Assembly: GCA_963664085.2 (NCBI GenBank)
Contig: CAXXLO010000002.1
Location: 2,542,001 to 2,606,000 of the forward strand
DNA from: Bin5 sp022821545
GTDB taxonomy: Bacteria > Chloroflexota > Anaerolineae > Caldilineales > Caldilineaceae
Length of the DNA: 64,000 nucleotides
Direction of reading: 5' to 3'
Part shown: positions 1 through 8,582 of the stretch, one piece after another
Layout: each line of letters begins with the position of its first letter
Numbering within the stretch: the first letter of the stretch is position 1
The notes under the pieces: generated by a model
The model's database searches: none
What the model was told of the DNA's origin: nothing
The model's input: only the letters and a program-made list of their open reading frames with translations
Made by a program: the position numbers and the translations under genes

Positions 1-1
1 C

Positions 2-1153
2 TTCGCCAGCACGACAGAGTCGCTCAACCAAGTGCGCAGGCATCTTGCAGTCAAGGTGTCCATAGCCAGGATTCTGGCCAACCTGGCTTCCTCCGCCGTC
101 TACATCTATGTCGTGTGGCTAGTCGCGCTGGGCGAGCGCACCGTCGGCGACCTGGTGCTCTACGGCGCGGCAGCCACTGCTCTGCAGATGAATTTGCTGG
201 CCCTGGGGGCAGAAATCGGTTTCGTGCCGATGCTGCTTGGCTTTCTGCCCAGCTTCTTTCGTATACTGGAAGCCCCTCCGGACCTTCCGAACCGCGGCCG
301 CGCCTTCGACCGGACTGATCCTCCATCTGCAGAGCCACCGACTCCAAAGGCGGTTACGGTCGCCCCCACCGCCCTTTTCCAGGGCATCGTCTTCGAGAAA
401 GTCTCATTCACCTATCCGGGCCGCATCGACCCTGTGCTGCGCGAACTTTCCTTTACGATAGGGAAGGATGACTGCGTTGCGCTTGTCGGCCGCAACGGCG
501 CCGGCAAGACCACTATCGTTAAACTGCTGCTGCGGCTGTACGACCCGACCTCCGGTCGCATTCTGTTGGACGGCGTAGATCTGCGCGATTACGACCTGGA
601 TGCTTTGCGCCGCAAAATGGGCGCCATCTTCCAGGATTTTGTGCGCTATGAACTGACCGCCGGCCAGAACATCGGCCTAGGGCAGATCGATCACCTGCAT
701 GACACGGCCCGTCTGCTCCAAGCCGCGGAGTCTGCCGGCGCTGAAGAGCTGGTCCGCCAGCTCCCGGACGGGCTGGACACGCAATTGGGAAGAGCCTTCG
801 GTGGCAGGGAGCTATCCGGAGGGGAGTGGCAGAAACTTGCCCTGGCCCGGGCCTGCATGCGCGATGGCCTGCTCCTTGCCCTGGACGAACCAACAGCTGC
901 GCTCGACACCCAGACCGAGTATGAGGTCTACACCCGCTTCCAAGAACTGACTCGCGACCGCATAACACTCCTGATCAGCCACCGCTTCTCCACAGTGCGC
1001 ATGGCTGATCGCATCCTTTACCTGGCAGACGGAGGCATTCAGGAGGAGGGCAGCCATTTGGAACTGATGGCCCGCAATGGCGAGTATGCCCGGCTCTACC
1101 GTCTTCAGGCTGCCCAATACCTGGACCGGGACTCGGAGGACCCGATGCGATGA
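2..1153 (+). CDS. ABC exporter subunit, permease-ATPase (5' end outside window)
   Basis: The reading frame is open to the left edge, so the N-terminal membrane helices lie outside the window. What remains is the last part of the transmembrane domain (hydrophobic stretches in the first ~90 codons), a Pro-rich linker, and a complete ATPase domain. The ATPase has Walker A GRNGAGKTT, an ABC signature LSGGEWQK, Walker B LLLALDEP, D-loop and H-loop ISHRFS. Its stop overlaps the start of the next gene in an ATGA, so the two are translationally coupled and probably form a heterodimeric exporter. A GTG at 32 is an internal codon, not the start. The LSGGEWQ signature is common in exporters of peptides or lipids, but the substrate cannot be read from the sequence. 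Confidence 0.85.
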   Translation, partial: FASTTESLNQVRRHLAVKVSIARILANLASSAVYIYVVWLVALGERTVGDLVLYGAAATALQMNLLALGAEIGFVPMLLGFLPSFFRILEAPPDLPNRGRAFDRTDPPSAEPPTPKAVTVAPTALFQGIVFEKVSFTYPGRIDPVLRELSFTIGKDDCVALVGRNGAGKTTIVKLLLRLYDPTSGRILLDGVDLRDYDLDALRRKMGAIFQDFVRYELTAGQNIGLGQIDHLHDTARLLQAAESAGAEELVRQLPDGLDTQLGRAFGGRELSGGEWQKLALARACMRDGLLLALDEPTAALDTQTEYEVYTRFQELTRDRITLLISHRFSTVRMADRILYLADGGIQEEGSHLELMARNGEYARLYRLQAAQYLDRDSEDPMR

Positions 1154-3039
1154 ATCCTCTGAAAGGTACAGGCAGGGGCGTGCTATACCTGTGGCGGCGT
1201 GCCGGCCGCGCAGCGCGCGGCCTTTCTGATGGCCTGCGTCTGTGGGCCCGCGGCCTGGCGCTGGTAACATCCGCCGCGCCCGGCATCGTTAGCTTCCATC
1301 TGGCGATCACTCTGGTCGTCAGCCTACTGCCCGTACTGCAGGTTTGGCTCTCGAAACTGGTGGTTGACGGCCTCACAGTGTCGATCAGCCACCCCTCCGG
1401 CGCCGTCTCCGCTGCGGACGGCAGCGGGCAGCCGGCCGTCATCCTGCTCGCACTGCTCTACGCACTGACCGTGGTCATACCGGCCGGTCTGCAGCCGGTT
1501 CAGCAGACTCTGACCATTTGGCTGAAGGATCGCGCCGTCGCCGAGGTGGACCGACGCCTGATGGATGCCGGAGCCCGTCTGGCTGACCTTGTGCGCATTG
1601 AGCGGCCCGCGTTTCAGGATGACCTGCGTCTGCTGCAACGATCCGCCATGTATCCCGCTCAACTGTTTTCTTTTCTGCAGACCGGTCTGGGCACGGCGGT
1701 CACGTTAGCGGGGTCAGTTCTCCTGCTTGCCCGTCTGCATCCTCTGTTGCCCCTGGCTCTGGTTCTTTTGAGCGCCCCGCACCTTGTCAGTGAGTTCCGT
1801 CTGCAGAATCTCAAGTACGAGGCCATGGTCAGCCGTTCGCGCGCCGCGCGAGAGATGAACTACTGCGCCCGCATCACCACCGAACCGGCCGCCGCCAAAG
1901 AGATCCGCATTTTTGGCATTGGAGGCTTCTTTCTGCAGCGCTTTCACGACCGCTTCGCGGCGGCCTACGCAGTGATGAAGCAAGTCCGCCTGGCCCATCT
2001 CCGCGTCTCCGCGTTTTTCACCGCTCTGCACTCGCTGGCGATGGCGGGCGGCCTCTGGTATGTGGTCGCCCGGGCCGCCGGCGGTCAGCTCACTTTGGGG
2101 GATATCGCGCTCTATCTGAATGTTGTTATCCAGATGCAAAGTCGGATTCTTGATCTGGTAATGTGGTTCGGTATCCAATTTGAAACCCATCAACACCTGC
2201 GAGGGCTGTTCGCTTTCTTCGACCAGGCTAAACCTTCGATTGCCCTCCCACCGCAGAGAGGAATGGATTTCTCGGAACCGTCCTCAGCGCACTTTATCGA
2301 GATGCGGGGCGTTCGTTTCCGCTATCCTGAGAGTACGCTGCCCGTCCTGGAAGACTTCTCCGCCCTTCTTCCGAGCGGCAAGGTGACAGCTTTAGTCGGA
2401 GCCAACGGCGCAGGGAAGAGCACGCTCGTCAAACTGCTAACCCGCATGTATGACCCGGACGACGGCGACATCCTACTCGACGGTGTCCCCTTTGCCTCCT
2501 ATGATCTGCAGTCGCTGCGCCGTAGAATCGCCGTTGTCTATCAGGACTTTGCCCGTTTTGCCCTGACTATGCGGGAAAATATCGAATTGGGGGCATTGGA
2601 GGAAGATGGGGCCGGCGCAGATGTGGAAGATGCAGCGCGCTGGGCAGGCGCGGATGAAGTTGCCGCCGCGCTTCCAAATGGATATGAAACGACGCTGACC
2701 AGGCGCTTTGAGGGGGGCGTGGACCTGTCCGGCGGGGAATGGCAGAAGGTCGCTCTGGCAAGGGCCTTCGTGCGCGACGCGGCTCTGATTATCCTCGATG
2801 AGCCAACCGCAGCGCTCGACGCTGAGGCCGAGTACCGCCTGTTTGAGCGCTTCCGCCAGTTGGTCGCCGGCAAGACCGCGCTGATAATCAGCCATCGCTT
2901 CTCCACCGTGCGTATGGCCGACCAGATCCTGGTGCTCGAAGAGGGCCGAATCACCGAAGCGGGCAGCCATGCTGAACTGCTGTCGCTGGGCGGTCGCTAT
3001 GCCGAACTGTTCGAGATGCAGGCCGGGCGCTATAGATAG
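1150..3039 (+). CDS. ABC exporter subunit, permease-ATPase
   Basis: A 629-residue half-transporter: about six hydrophobic segments over residues 30-330, then an ATPase domain from about 380. The ATPase carries Walker A GANGAGKST, signature LSGGEWQK, Walker B LIILDEP and H-loop ISHRFS. The start ATG overlaps the preceding stop (ATGA), indicating co-expression as a heterodimer with the upstream half-transporter. Both partners keep Walker B Glu and the signature, so neither nucleotide site looks degenerate, unlike many heterodimeric exporters. No peptidase C39 domain is present. The cargo is unknown; no obvious biosynthetic genes lie downstream. Confidence 0.88.
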   Translation: MNPLKGTGRGVLYLWRRAGRAARGLSDGLRLWARGLALVTSAAPGIVSFHLAITLVVSLLPVLQVWLSKLVVDGLTVSISHPSGAVSAADGSGQPAVILLALLYALTVVIPAGLQPVQQTLTIWLKDRAVAEVDRRLMDAGARLADLVRIERPAFQDDLRLLQRSAMYPAQLFSFLQTGLGTAVTLAGSVLLLARLHPLLPLALVLLSAPHLVSEFRLQNLKYEAMVSRSRAAREMNYCARITTEPAAAKEIRIFGIGGFFLQRFHDRFAAAYAVMKQVRLAHLRVSAFFTALHSLAMAGGLWYVVARAAGGQLTLGDIALYLNVVIQMQSRILDLVMWFGIQFETHQHLRGLFAFFDQAKPSIALPPQRGMDFSEPSSAHFIEMRGVRFRYPESTLPVLEDFSALLPSGKVTALVGANGAGKSTLVKLLTRMYDPDDGDILLDGVPFASYDLQSLRRRIAVVYQDFARFALTMRENIELGALEEDGAGADVEDAARWAGADEVAAALPNGYETTLTRRFEGGVDLSGGEWQKVALARAFVRDAALIILDEPTAALDAEAEYRLFERFRQLVAGKTALIISHRFSTVRMADQILVLEEGRITEAGSHAELLSLGGRYAELFEMQAGRYR

Positions 3040-3428
3040 TTTGCAAACATCGAGGCGCGTCGACAACTTCCTTGGATTTCTTTGGTTGTTCGCGTGAGTA
3101 TTCTGGAATTCTCACACGGTGAGGAGTGACGCGCCCCGGCACGCGGTAAACCCAACGAGATTTTCTGGACTCTGGTACCACCGACCTGCTCCCGTGCGCA
3201 TTTGGAATGAGCCTGTCAAAAGGCGATAATGTCTTCGTAGACATCGAAGACCGCACGCAGGGCTTCGACGCCAGGGACACCCGCCACATTGAGAGCGTAG
3301 CCTATCAGATTTCCTGGACGAAATAAGGCCGGCAAAATGAGAGAAAGAGAGCAGGACAGCAGAACAATGAACTTGGAAGTTTCTTCTCACCCTTCACTCC
3401 TCTCCACTCTCTCCTCCAATTACCGCCC
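3040..3428. other. Intergenic region with an orphan protein tail
   Basis: This 389-bp gap separates the ABC pair from purB. It holds the minus-strand remnant listed separately and short A/G-rich runs just before purB. I see no convincing promoter, RNA gene or terminator. purB has no clear Shine-Dalgarno sequence; the bases before it are pyrimidine-rich. Confidence 0.4.
3216..3326 (-). pseudogene. C-terminal remnant of an unidentified protein
   Basis: Read on the minus strand, about 36 codons give a protein-like tail containing PGNLIGYALNVAGVPGVEAL and ending YEDIIAF before TGA. The composition and the clean stop look like the C-terminus of a real protein. There is no start codon and the frame upstream loses this character, so it is probably what remains of a deleted gene. 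I do not recognise the family. A 39-codon plus-strand ORF (3207-3326) covers the same bases and is the less protein-like reading. Confidence 0.3.
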
Positions 3429-4829
3429 ATGACCACTTTCACCCACGACTCCTATCTCTCACCTCTGACCTGGCGCTACGGCAGCGAGAACATGCGCCGG
3501 ATCTGGAGCGAGGCTGAAAAGCGCCGACTAATGCGCCGCGTCTGGGTGGCCCTGGCGGAAGCCCAATGCGAGGCCGGGCTCGTCACAGCCATGCAGGTGG
3601 CCGATCTGCGCGCGCGCCAGGACGACATCAACATTGAGCGGGCCCAGCAGATCGAAGAAGAGATCCGCCACGATCTGATGGCCGAAATCCGCACCTATGC
3701 CGAGCAGTGCCCCGTCGGCGGCCCCATCATCCATCTCGGCGCGACGTCGATGGATGTGCTCGATAACGTTGATGCCCTGCGCCTGCGTACCGGCCTCGAC
3801 CAGATCATCGAAAGGCTGAAGCGCTCCCTGGCCGCGCTGGCCGCACGCATCGCAGACGATGCCGGCACGCCCGCCATCGCCTTCACCCACATTCAGCCGG
3901 CTGAGCCGACCACCGTAGGCTACCGTTTCGCCCAGCATGGTCAGGACCTGCTCGCCGACCTCGAAGAACTGCAGCGCGTCCGCAAAAGTATTCGCGGCAA
4001 GGGGATCAAAGGCGCGGTCGGAACCAGCGCCAGCTACGACCAGCTTCTCTCCGACAGCGAGTTCACCCCTCGCCAGCTCGAAGAACGGGTGATGCAGAAG
4101 CTGGATCTACACGCCTTCGAGGCCGCCACCCAGACCTACCCCCGCAAACAGGACTGGCTCGTCGTCAATGCCCTTGCCGGGTTGTGCGCCAGCCTTCACA
4201 AGTTCGCATTCGACCTGCGCATCCTCCAGTCGCCCCCGTTCGGCGAATGGAGCGAACCTTTTGGTTCCAAACAGGTCGGGTCCAGCGCCATGCCATTTAA
4301 GCGCAACCCCATCGCCGCCGAAAACATCGACAGCCTCACACGCCAGGTCGCCGCCCTCCCACGCATCGCCTGGGACAACAGCGCTCTCAATCTGCTCGAG
4401 CGCACGCTCGACGACTCCGCCAACCGGCGACTCTACCTCCCCGAAGCCTTCCTTCTCACCGACGAAGTCCTGATTCGCTGTCTGCCTCTCTTTGAAGGCA
4501 TCACAGTCTGGCCGGGCCCCACCGCCCGCAACTTGCGCGACTACGGCGTCTTCGCCGCCACCGAACGTCTGCTCATGGAGGCAGTCAAAGCCGGCGGCGA
4601 CCGCCAACGCCTGCACGAGCTGATTCGCGAACAGAGCCTTGTCGCCTGGAAGGCCCTGCAAGAAGGAAAGCCCAATCCCCTGGCCGACAATCTGCTGAAG
4701 GACCCGCGAATCACCGACCTGGTACCGCCGGAGCGCGCGCACAGCCTGTTGCAGGCGTCAGACTATGTGGGCGACGCGCCCCAACGGGCTGGAAACATCG
4801 CCTCTGCAATCCTAGCTGCGGTCGGCTGA
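3429..4829 (+). CDS. purB: Adenylosuccinate lyase
   Basis: Cleaves adenylosuccinate to AMP and fumarate, and SAICAR to AICAR, in purine synthesis (cytosolic homotetramer). The 466-residue product has the fumarase/aspartase superfamily layout: HLGATSMDV near residue 105, a TH-QPAEPTT catalytic-His segment near 160, and the signature GSSAMPFKRNP near 285. The length suits the family. It ends one base before the next ATG (4831), so it is likely cotranscribed with the methyltransferase gene. No clear ribosome-binding site precedes the ATG. Confidence 0.95.
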   Translation: MTTFTHDSYLSPLTWRYGSENMRRIWSEAEKRRLMRRVWVALAEAQCEAGLVTAMQVADLRARQDDINIERAQQIEEEIRHDLMAEIRTYAEQCPVGGPIIHLGATSMDVLDNVDALRLRTGLDQIIERLKRSLAALAARIADDAGTPAIAFTHIQPAEPTTVGYRFAQHGQDLLADLEELQRVRKSIRGKGIKGAVGTSASYDQLLSDSEFTPRQLEERVMQKLDLHAFEAATQTYPRKQDWLVVNALAGLCASLHKFAFDLRILQSPPFGEWSEPFGSKQVGSSAMPFKRNPIAAENIDSLTRQVAALPRIAWDNSALNLLERTLDDSANRRLYLPEAFLLTDEVLIRCLPLFEGITVWPGPTARNLRDYGVFAATERLLMEAVKAGGDRQRLHELIREQSLVAWKALQEGKPNPLADNLLKDPRITDLVPPERAHSLLQASDYVGDAPQRAGNIASAILAAVG

Positions 4830-4830
4830 G

Positions 4831-5901
4831 ATGCCGCAGCTTCTTCTCTCCGCCGACCCCGGCTTCATGCACCTCGCTCTCGATGAGTTCCGGCGCGACA
4901 GCCACAACGCCCAGCGCCTCGACGAACTCGCCCCAGGTGTCCACCTCGCCGATTGCGATGAAGGCTTCTGGGGCTTGGCCGAATCCTGGATCGACGATCC
5001 CCCTGTCTTTGCACGTCATATCTGCCCCGTTGACCTTTCCATCCCCCTCGTCGCCACGCCCAGAGACCTCTCGCGCCTCAGCGAAGCCGCCGTAACCGAG
5101 TATGCCGACCTGCTCGACCCCGACGTCAGCTTCTCCGTCCAGAGCCGCATCTTCGCCGAACTTCCCTATAAGCCGTTCGACGTCAACCGGGCCGTCTCCG
5201 CCGCCCTTGCCCGCGCCGCAAATTCGCCGCTTGACGTTCAGCAGCCCTTCCAGATCCTTTCGATCCTCTGCGCCGCCTCCGACCAAGGGCCAGGATCTGA
5301 AAGGCCAGTTGCCTCAAGTCACAGGCAACTGGCCTACTTGGGTCTCTCACTCGCCTCGCACAATATCTCTGACTGGGCCGGTGGCGTCCGTCGCTTCCGC
5401 CGTGAAAAGGAGCAAGTCAGCCGGGCCGAGTTCAAAATGCTGGAGGCCTTGGAGGCCTTTCGTATCGATCTGCCCGCCGGCGGCGTCGCCCTCGACCTCG
5501 GCGCGGCGCCGGGAGGATGGACTCGCGTCCTGCGCCAGAAGGGGCAGTTCGTTACCGCCGTCGACCCCGCCGAGCTACATCCCCGCCTCGCCGCCGACCG
5601 CGGTGTGCGCCACAAAAAGATGACCGCCGAAACTTATCTGGCTGAAGGTCCGGATGCCTTCGATTTTCTCGTCAACGACATGCGCATGGATGCGCGTGCC
5701 TCGGCGCGCCTGATGAACGACTTCGCCGACTTCCTCTATCCTCACGCCGAAGCCCTGATGACGCTCAAACTTGGCAAGACCGCGGCGGCGCTCGATCCTG
5801 CCTGCACAATTCTGCAAGAAAGCTACAATATCCTGCACATGCGTCAACTCTTCCACAACCGCAACGAAGTGACCATCCATCTCCAGCCGAGACCGGCCTG
5901 A
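4831..5901 (+). CDS. RlmM/FtsJ-like RNA ribose methyltransferase
   Basis: A 356-residue protein. The C-terminal half is a Rossmann-fold SAM methyltransferase with motif I LDLGAAPGGWT (near residue 220), followed by VTAVDPAEL and a NDMRMDA segment. A lysine in LKLGK falls where the K-D-K-E tetrad of FtsJ-type 2'-O-methyltransferases would put one. The N-terminal ~190 residues resemble the THUMP-like part of RlmM, which methylates C2498 of 23S rRNA. It starts two bases after the purB stop. The family is well supported; the exact rRNA position is inferred from RlmM and is less certain. Confidence 0.75.
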   Translation: MPQLLLSADPGFMHLALDEFRRDSHNAQRLDELAPGVHLADCDEGFWGLAESWIDDPPVFARHICPVDLSIPLVATPRDLSRLSEAAVTEYADLLDPDVSFSVQSRIFAELPYKPFDVNRAVSAALARAANSPLDVQQPFQILSILCAASDQGPGSERPVASSHRQLAYLGLSLASHNISDWAGGVRRFRREKEQVSRAEFKMLEALEAFRIDLPAGGVALDLGAAPGGWTRVLRQKGQFVTAVDPAELHPRLAADRGVRHKKMTAETYLAEGPDAFDFLVNDMRMDARASARLMNDFADFLYPHAEALMTLKLGKTAAALDPACTILQESYNILHMRQLFHNRNEVTIHLQPRPA

Positions 5902-5937
5902 GTCCTGGATCTCAAGACCGCCGACCGCCGCAAGGTT

Positions 5938-6564
5938 TCACGGATCCGGCCCGGTCGGCAACCCATAAAGATACCAGTACTCCTCGCTCGGATAGACGTG
6001 CGCCACCGTCGCCTCCCAAACGAACTCCCCCCTTGTTAACATCCCTTGCAATCGCTGGTCCACCGAAGCCAGCTGAGTCGTCAGCGCATCCGCGCTGCCT
6101 GCCTCCAACGCCTTGCCTATCTCCGCGATCCTCTGCCGGTTGCGAATCTCAAATGGGTACTGCACACGGCACTCGCGCCTGTTCTCACTGCAATCGTCGA
6201 GAAACCAGTTCAGGCTGTTCAGCCGCGCCCGCGCCTCCCGCAACAGCAGCGCCTGGTAATGGGATGGGAGCCGCCCGGTTGCCTTGTCAATCCGGGCCTT
6301 GGCCTCCGCAAGCGTCTGCCTCTGCTCAGGCGACAGCGATTCCGACTGCGCCGCCAGCTTGTGCAGCCGCGCCAGCACGTCCCCGCCGCTGCTCTGGACC
6401 GGGCGCTCCCCAGCCCCCTTGCGATCTCCCGGTGTAGGCACGACAACTGTCCTGTACACTTCCCCCTTCAATATGTAACTCTCGAACTGCGCCGCCATCG
6501 CCGCCGCCACCGCCAAATCAGTCTCCGGAGCAGCTGCCATCACCGTACTAAGTCTGCTCGCCAT
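5938..6564 (-). CDS. Hypothetical protein, Ala-rich, helical
   Basis: A 208-residue protein of unknown function. The start at 6564 is chosen because GGAGGAGG lies just upstream; a longer frame to 6627 adds only Gly-rich residues. The centre (residues ~65-130) is rich in Leu, Glu, Ala and Arg and probably helical. Two Cys sit close together in DDCSENRREC, and the end YWYLYGLPTGPDP is aromatic. No signal peptide or membrane span is clear. It lies between the methyltransferase gene (convergent) and dtd (same strand). Confidence 0.6.
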   Translation of the reverse strand: MASRLSTVMAAAPETDLAVAAAMAAQFESYILKGEVYRTVVVPTPGDRKGAGERPVQSSGGDVLARLHKLAAQSESLSPEQRQTLAEAKARIDKATGRLPSHYQALLLREARARLNSLNWFLDDCSENRRECRVQYPFEIRNRQRIAEIGKALEAGSADALTTQLASVDQRLQGMLTRGEFVWEATVAHVYPSEEYWYLYGLPTGPDP

Positions 6565-6647
6565 GCCGCCTCCTCCAATCCCTCCCGAATCCCAAACACC
6601 TCCCCCGCTTCCAAAACTGCCGACCACTGATCACTAACTACCTGCCA

Positions 6648-7094
6648 CTAGCCGCTGTCCTTTTCCAACCAAAGCGTCACAGGGCCGTCGTTCACCAGCG
6701 AGACCTCCATGTGCGCCTGGAAGACGCCTTTTTTCACCGGTACGCCTTCCCCTGCCAACAACGTGCAGAAGCTATCATAAAGCGCCTGCGCTTGAGCCGG
6801 AGGTGCCGCCTGCGTGAAACTCGGTCGTCGCCCCTTGCGAGCATCTCCGTACAGCGTAAACTGACTCACGGCCAGCACTGCGCCCCCCACGTCCGTCAGC
6901 CCCACGTTCATCTTGCCGGCATCGTCCTCAAACAGTCGTAAGCCGGCAATCTTGCGTGCCAGCCATGCCGCCTCTGCCTCGCCGTCCTCGTTGGCGACGC
7001 CAAGCAGCACCAGATAGCCCTGCCCGATGCGAGCAGCCTCCTCTCCGTCAACCTGAACGCTTGCCCGGCTGACTCGCTGAATTAGCGCGCGCAT
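6648..7094 (-). CDS. dtd: D-aminoacyl-tRNA deacylase
   Basis: Hydrolyses D-amino acids (and Gly on tRNA-Ala) from mischarged tRNAs in the cytosol. The 148-residue length and order of motifs fit: MRALIQRVSRASV at the start, SQFTLYGD near residue 78, and the cross-subunit Gly-Pro motif in NDGPVTLW near the end. AAGGAG precedes the ATG. It is divergent from the radical SAM gene, and its upstream region overlaps that gene's promoter and LexA-type box, so the operator could also touch dtd expression. Confidence 0.95.
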   Translation of the reverse strand: MRALIQRVSRASVQVDGEEAARIGQGYLVLLGVANEDGEAEAAWLARKIAGLRLFEDDAGKMNVGLTDVGGAVLAVSQFTLYGDARKGRRPSFTQAAPPAQAQALYDSFCTLLAGEGVPVKKGVFQAHMEVSLVNDGPVTLWLEKDSG

Positions 7095-7110
7095 CTTTTC
7101 TCCTTACCCC

Positions 7111-7139
7111 TTGACAGATAGAACATGTGTTTGTATAAT
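7111..7139 (+). promoter_or_regulatory. Consensus sigma70-type promoter
   Basis: TTGACA (7111-7116), a 17-base spacer and TATAAT (7134-7139) match the consensus in all twelve positions. Transcription would start near 7146, the A of the ATG used for the radical SAM gene. An ATG at 7125 lies inside the spacer and cannot be on this transcript. Confidence 0.85.
7120..7133. promoter_or_regulatory. LexA/SOS-type operator
   Basis: AGAACATGTGTTTG fits the Gram-positive LexA core GAACRNRYGTTY at all twelve core positions (7121-7132). It fills the spacer between -35 and -10, where a bound repressor would block RNA polymerase. The downstream gene belongs to a DNA-repair-associated radical SAM family, which agrees with SOS control. 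Confidence 0.6.
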
Positions 7140-7145
7140 GTCTGT

Positions 7146-8351
7146 ATGAACTACTCAATCCAACTCGAACCGATGGCAAAGCTCGCCCGTATCGGCGAGA
7201 TCAACGGCTTTGAAGCGGCTGGCGACGCGCCCCACGCCGAACCTACCCGCCCCGGTTGCTTCACCCCTGCGCCGCCCAAGCCCACCCGTCGCGAACGCAA
7301 TGCAGCCTCCCTGCGCCGTTCCATCTTCAATGTGGCGACACCCCGCGGCCCCAAGCCGGTCCTGCGCACGATGATGACCACCGCCTGCGAGCGCAACTGC
7401 TTCTACTGTGCCTTCCGCGCCGGCCGCAGCAGCGCCGAACGCCTCACCCTCCAGCCCGACGAACTGGCCGATGGCTTCCTGCGTATGCAGAAGGCCGGCC
7501 TTGTCGACGGTCTCTTCCTCTCCTCCGGCATTATCGGCGGCGGGGTCAGAGCCCAGGACAAAATTATCGATACGGCCGAGATTCTGCGCAAGAAACAGAA
7601 CTACCCCGGCTACATTCACCTCAAAATAATGCCCGGCAGCGAGTATGAGCAGGTTCGCAGGTCCATGCAGTTGGCCGACCGGGTCTCGATCAATCTCGAG
7701 GGCGCCACCCCGGGAAGGCTGGCCAGACTCGCACCCAAAAAGGAGTTCTGGGACGACCTGATGAAGCGTCTGCTCTGGACTGAACAGATCCGCAGTCGCG
7801 AACGCGTGAGAGCCTCCTCCGTCACCCAGTTTGTCGTCGGCGCGGTCGGCGACACCGATTTGGAACTGATTTCGCTCAGCGAGAAACTCTATCGCCAGGC
7901 CCGTCTTGGCCGCGTCTACTACTCCTCCTTTTTCCCCGTGCCCGACACACCCTTCGAAGACCTGCCGCCAGTCTCACTGAAGCGGCAGCACCGTCTCTAC
8001 CAGGCCAGCTTCCTCCTGCGCGACTACGATTGGGACACCGAGGACATCGGCTTTGCCGCCGACCAGAACCTCCGCCTCGACGTCGACCCCAAGCAGGCTT
8101 GGGCCGACATCCACCTGCGCGCCGCGCCCATAGAGCTGAACCGCGCCGACAGGCCCACCCTGCTGCGAGTCCCAGGCATCGGCCCCAAGAGCGCCGACCG
8201 CATTCTCCGCGCCCGCCGCCAGGGCAACCTCACCGACCTGCAACACCTGCGCGCCCTCGGCGTCCCCTCGCCGCAAAAGGCGGCCCCCTACGTCCTCCTC
8301 AACGGCCGCCAACCCGCCCACCAGATGTCGCTGTTTCCAGTGCCTGGGTAG
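7146..8351 (+). CDS. Radical SAM protein, putative DNA modification/repair type
   Basis: A 401-residue protein with the radical SAM 4Fe-4S motif CERNCFYC (near residue 83) and a GLFLSSG segment. A C-terminal helix-hairpin-helix DNA-binding motif (LLRVPGIGPKSADRIL, near residue 345) is followed by a short tail ending MSLFPVPG. This layout matches the family annotated as putative DNA modification/repair radical SAM proteins; the reaction is not known. Start: ATG 7146 is chosen over 7125 because the consensus promoter overlaps 7125. The transcript probably begins at this ATG, making it leaderless. The usual partner gene of the family is not adjacent. Confidence 0.82.
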   Translation: MNYSIQLEPMAKLARIGEINGFEAAGDAPHAEPTRPGCFTPAPPKPTRRERNAASLRRSIFNVATPRGPKPVLRTMMTTACERNCFYCAFRAGRSSAERLTLQPDELADGFLRMQKAGLVDGLFLSSGIIGGGVRAQDKIIDTAEILRKKQNYPGYIHLKIMPGSEYEQVRRSMQLADRVSINLEGATPGRLARLAPKKEFWDDLMKRLLWTEQIRSRERVRASSVTQFVVGAVGDTDLELISLSEKLYRQARLGRVYYSSFFPVPDTPFEDLPPVSLKRQHRLYQASFLLRDYDWDTEDIGFAADQNLRLDVDPKQAWADIHLRAAPIELNRADRPTLLRVPGIGPKSADRILRARRQGNLTDLQHLRALGVPSPQKAAPYVLLNGRQPAHQMSLFPVPG

Positions 8352-8582
8352 CGCATCCGGTTTCATCCGCCCCTGTGAGTCCAAATCGACGCCAAAGCCT
8401 TTGGCGCGAGCCGCCACCTGAGATGGAGGGCGTCTCGTTTGCTACGCCCACATTCACAAGTAGTTCGTTTCCGTCTGAGATTCTCAATAGCGTCGGTCTG
8501 CGTAGGGGAACGGCCATTCAAATCTGCGATAATTTGTGCAGATTCGGACTGTTCTCCTTAAACAGACACTTTGACCTCTTTT

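Noticed and set aside
7125..7145. Upstream ATG of the radical SAM gene as true start
   Set aside because: It lies inside the spacer of the consensus promoter, so it is not transcribed from it.
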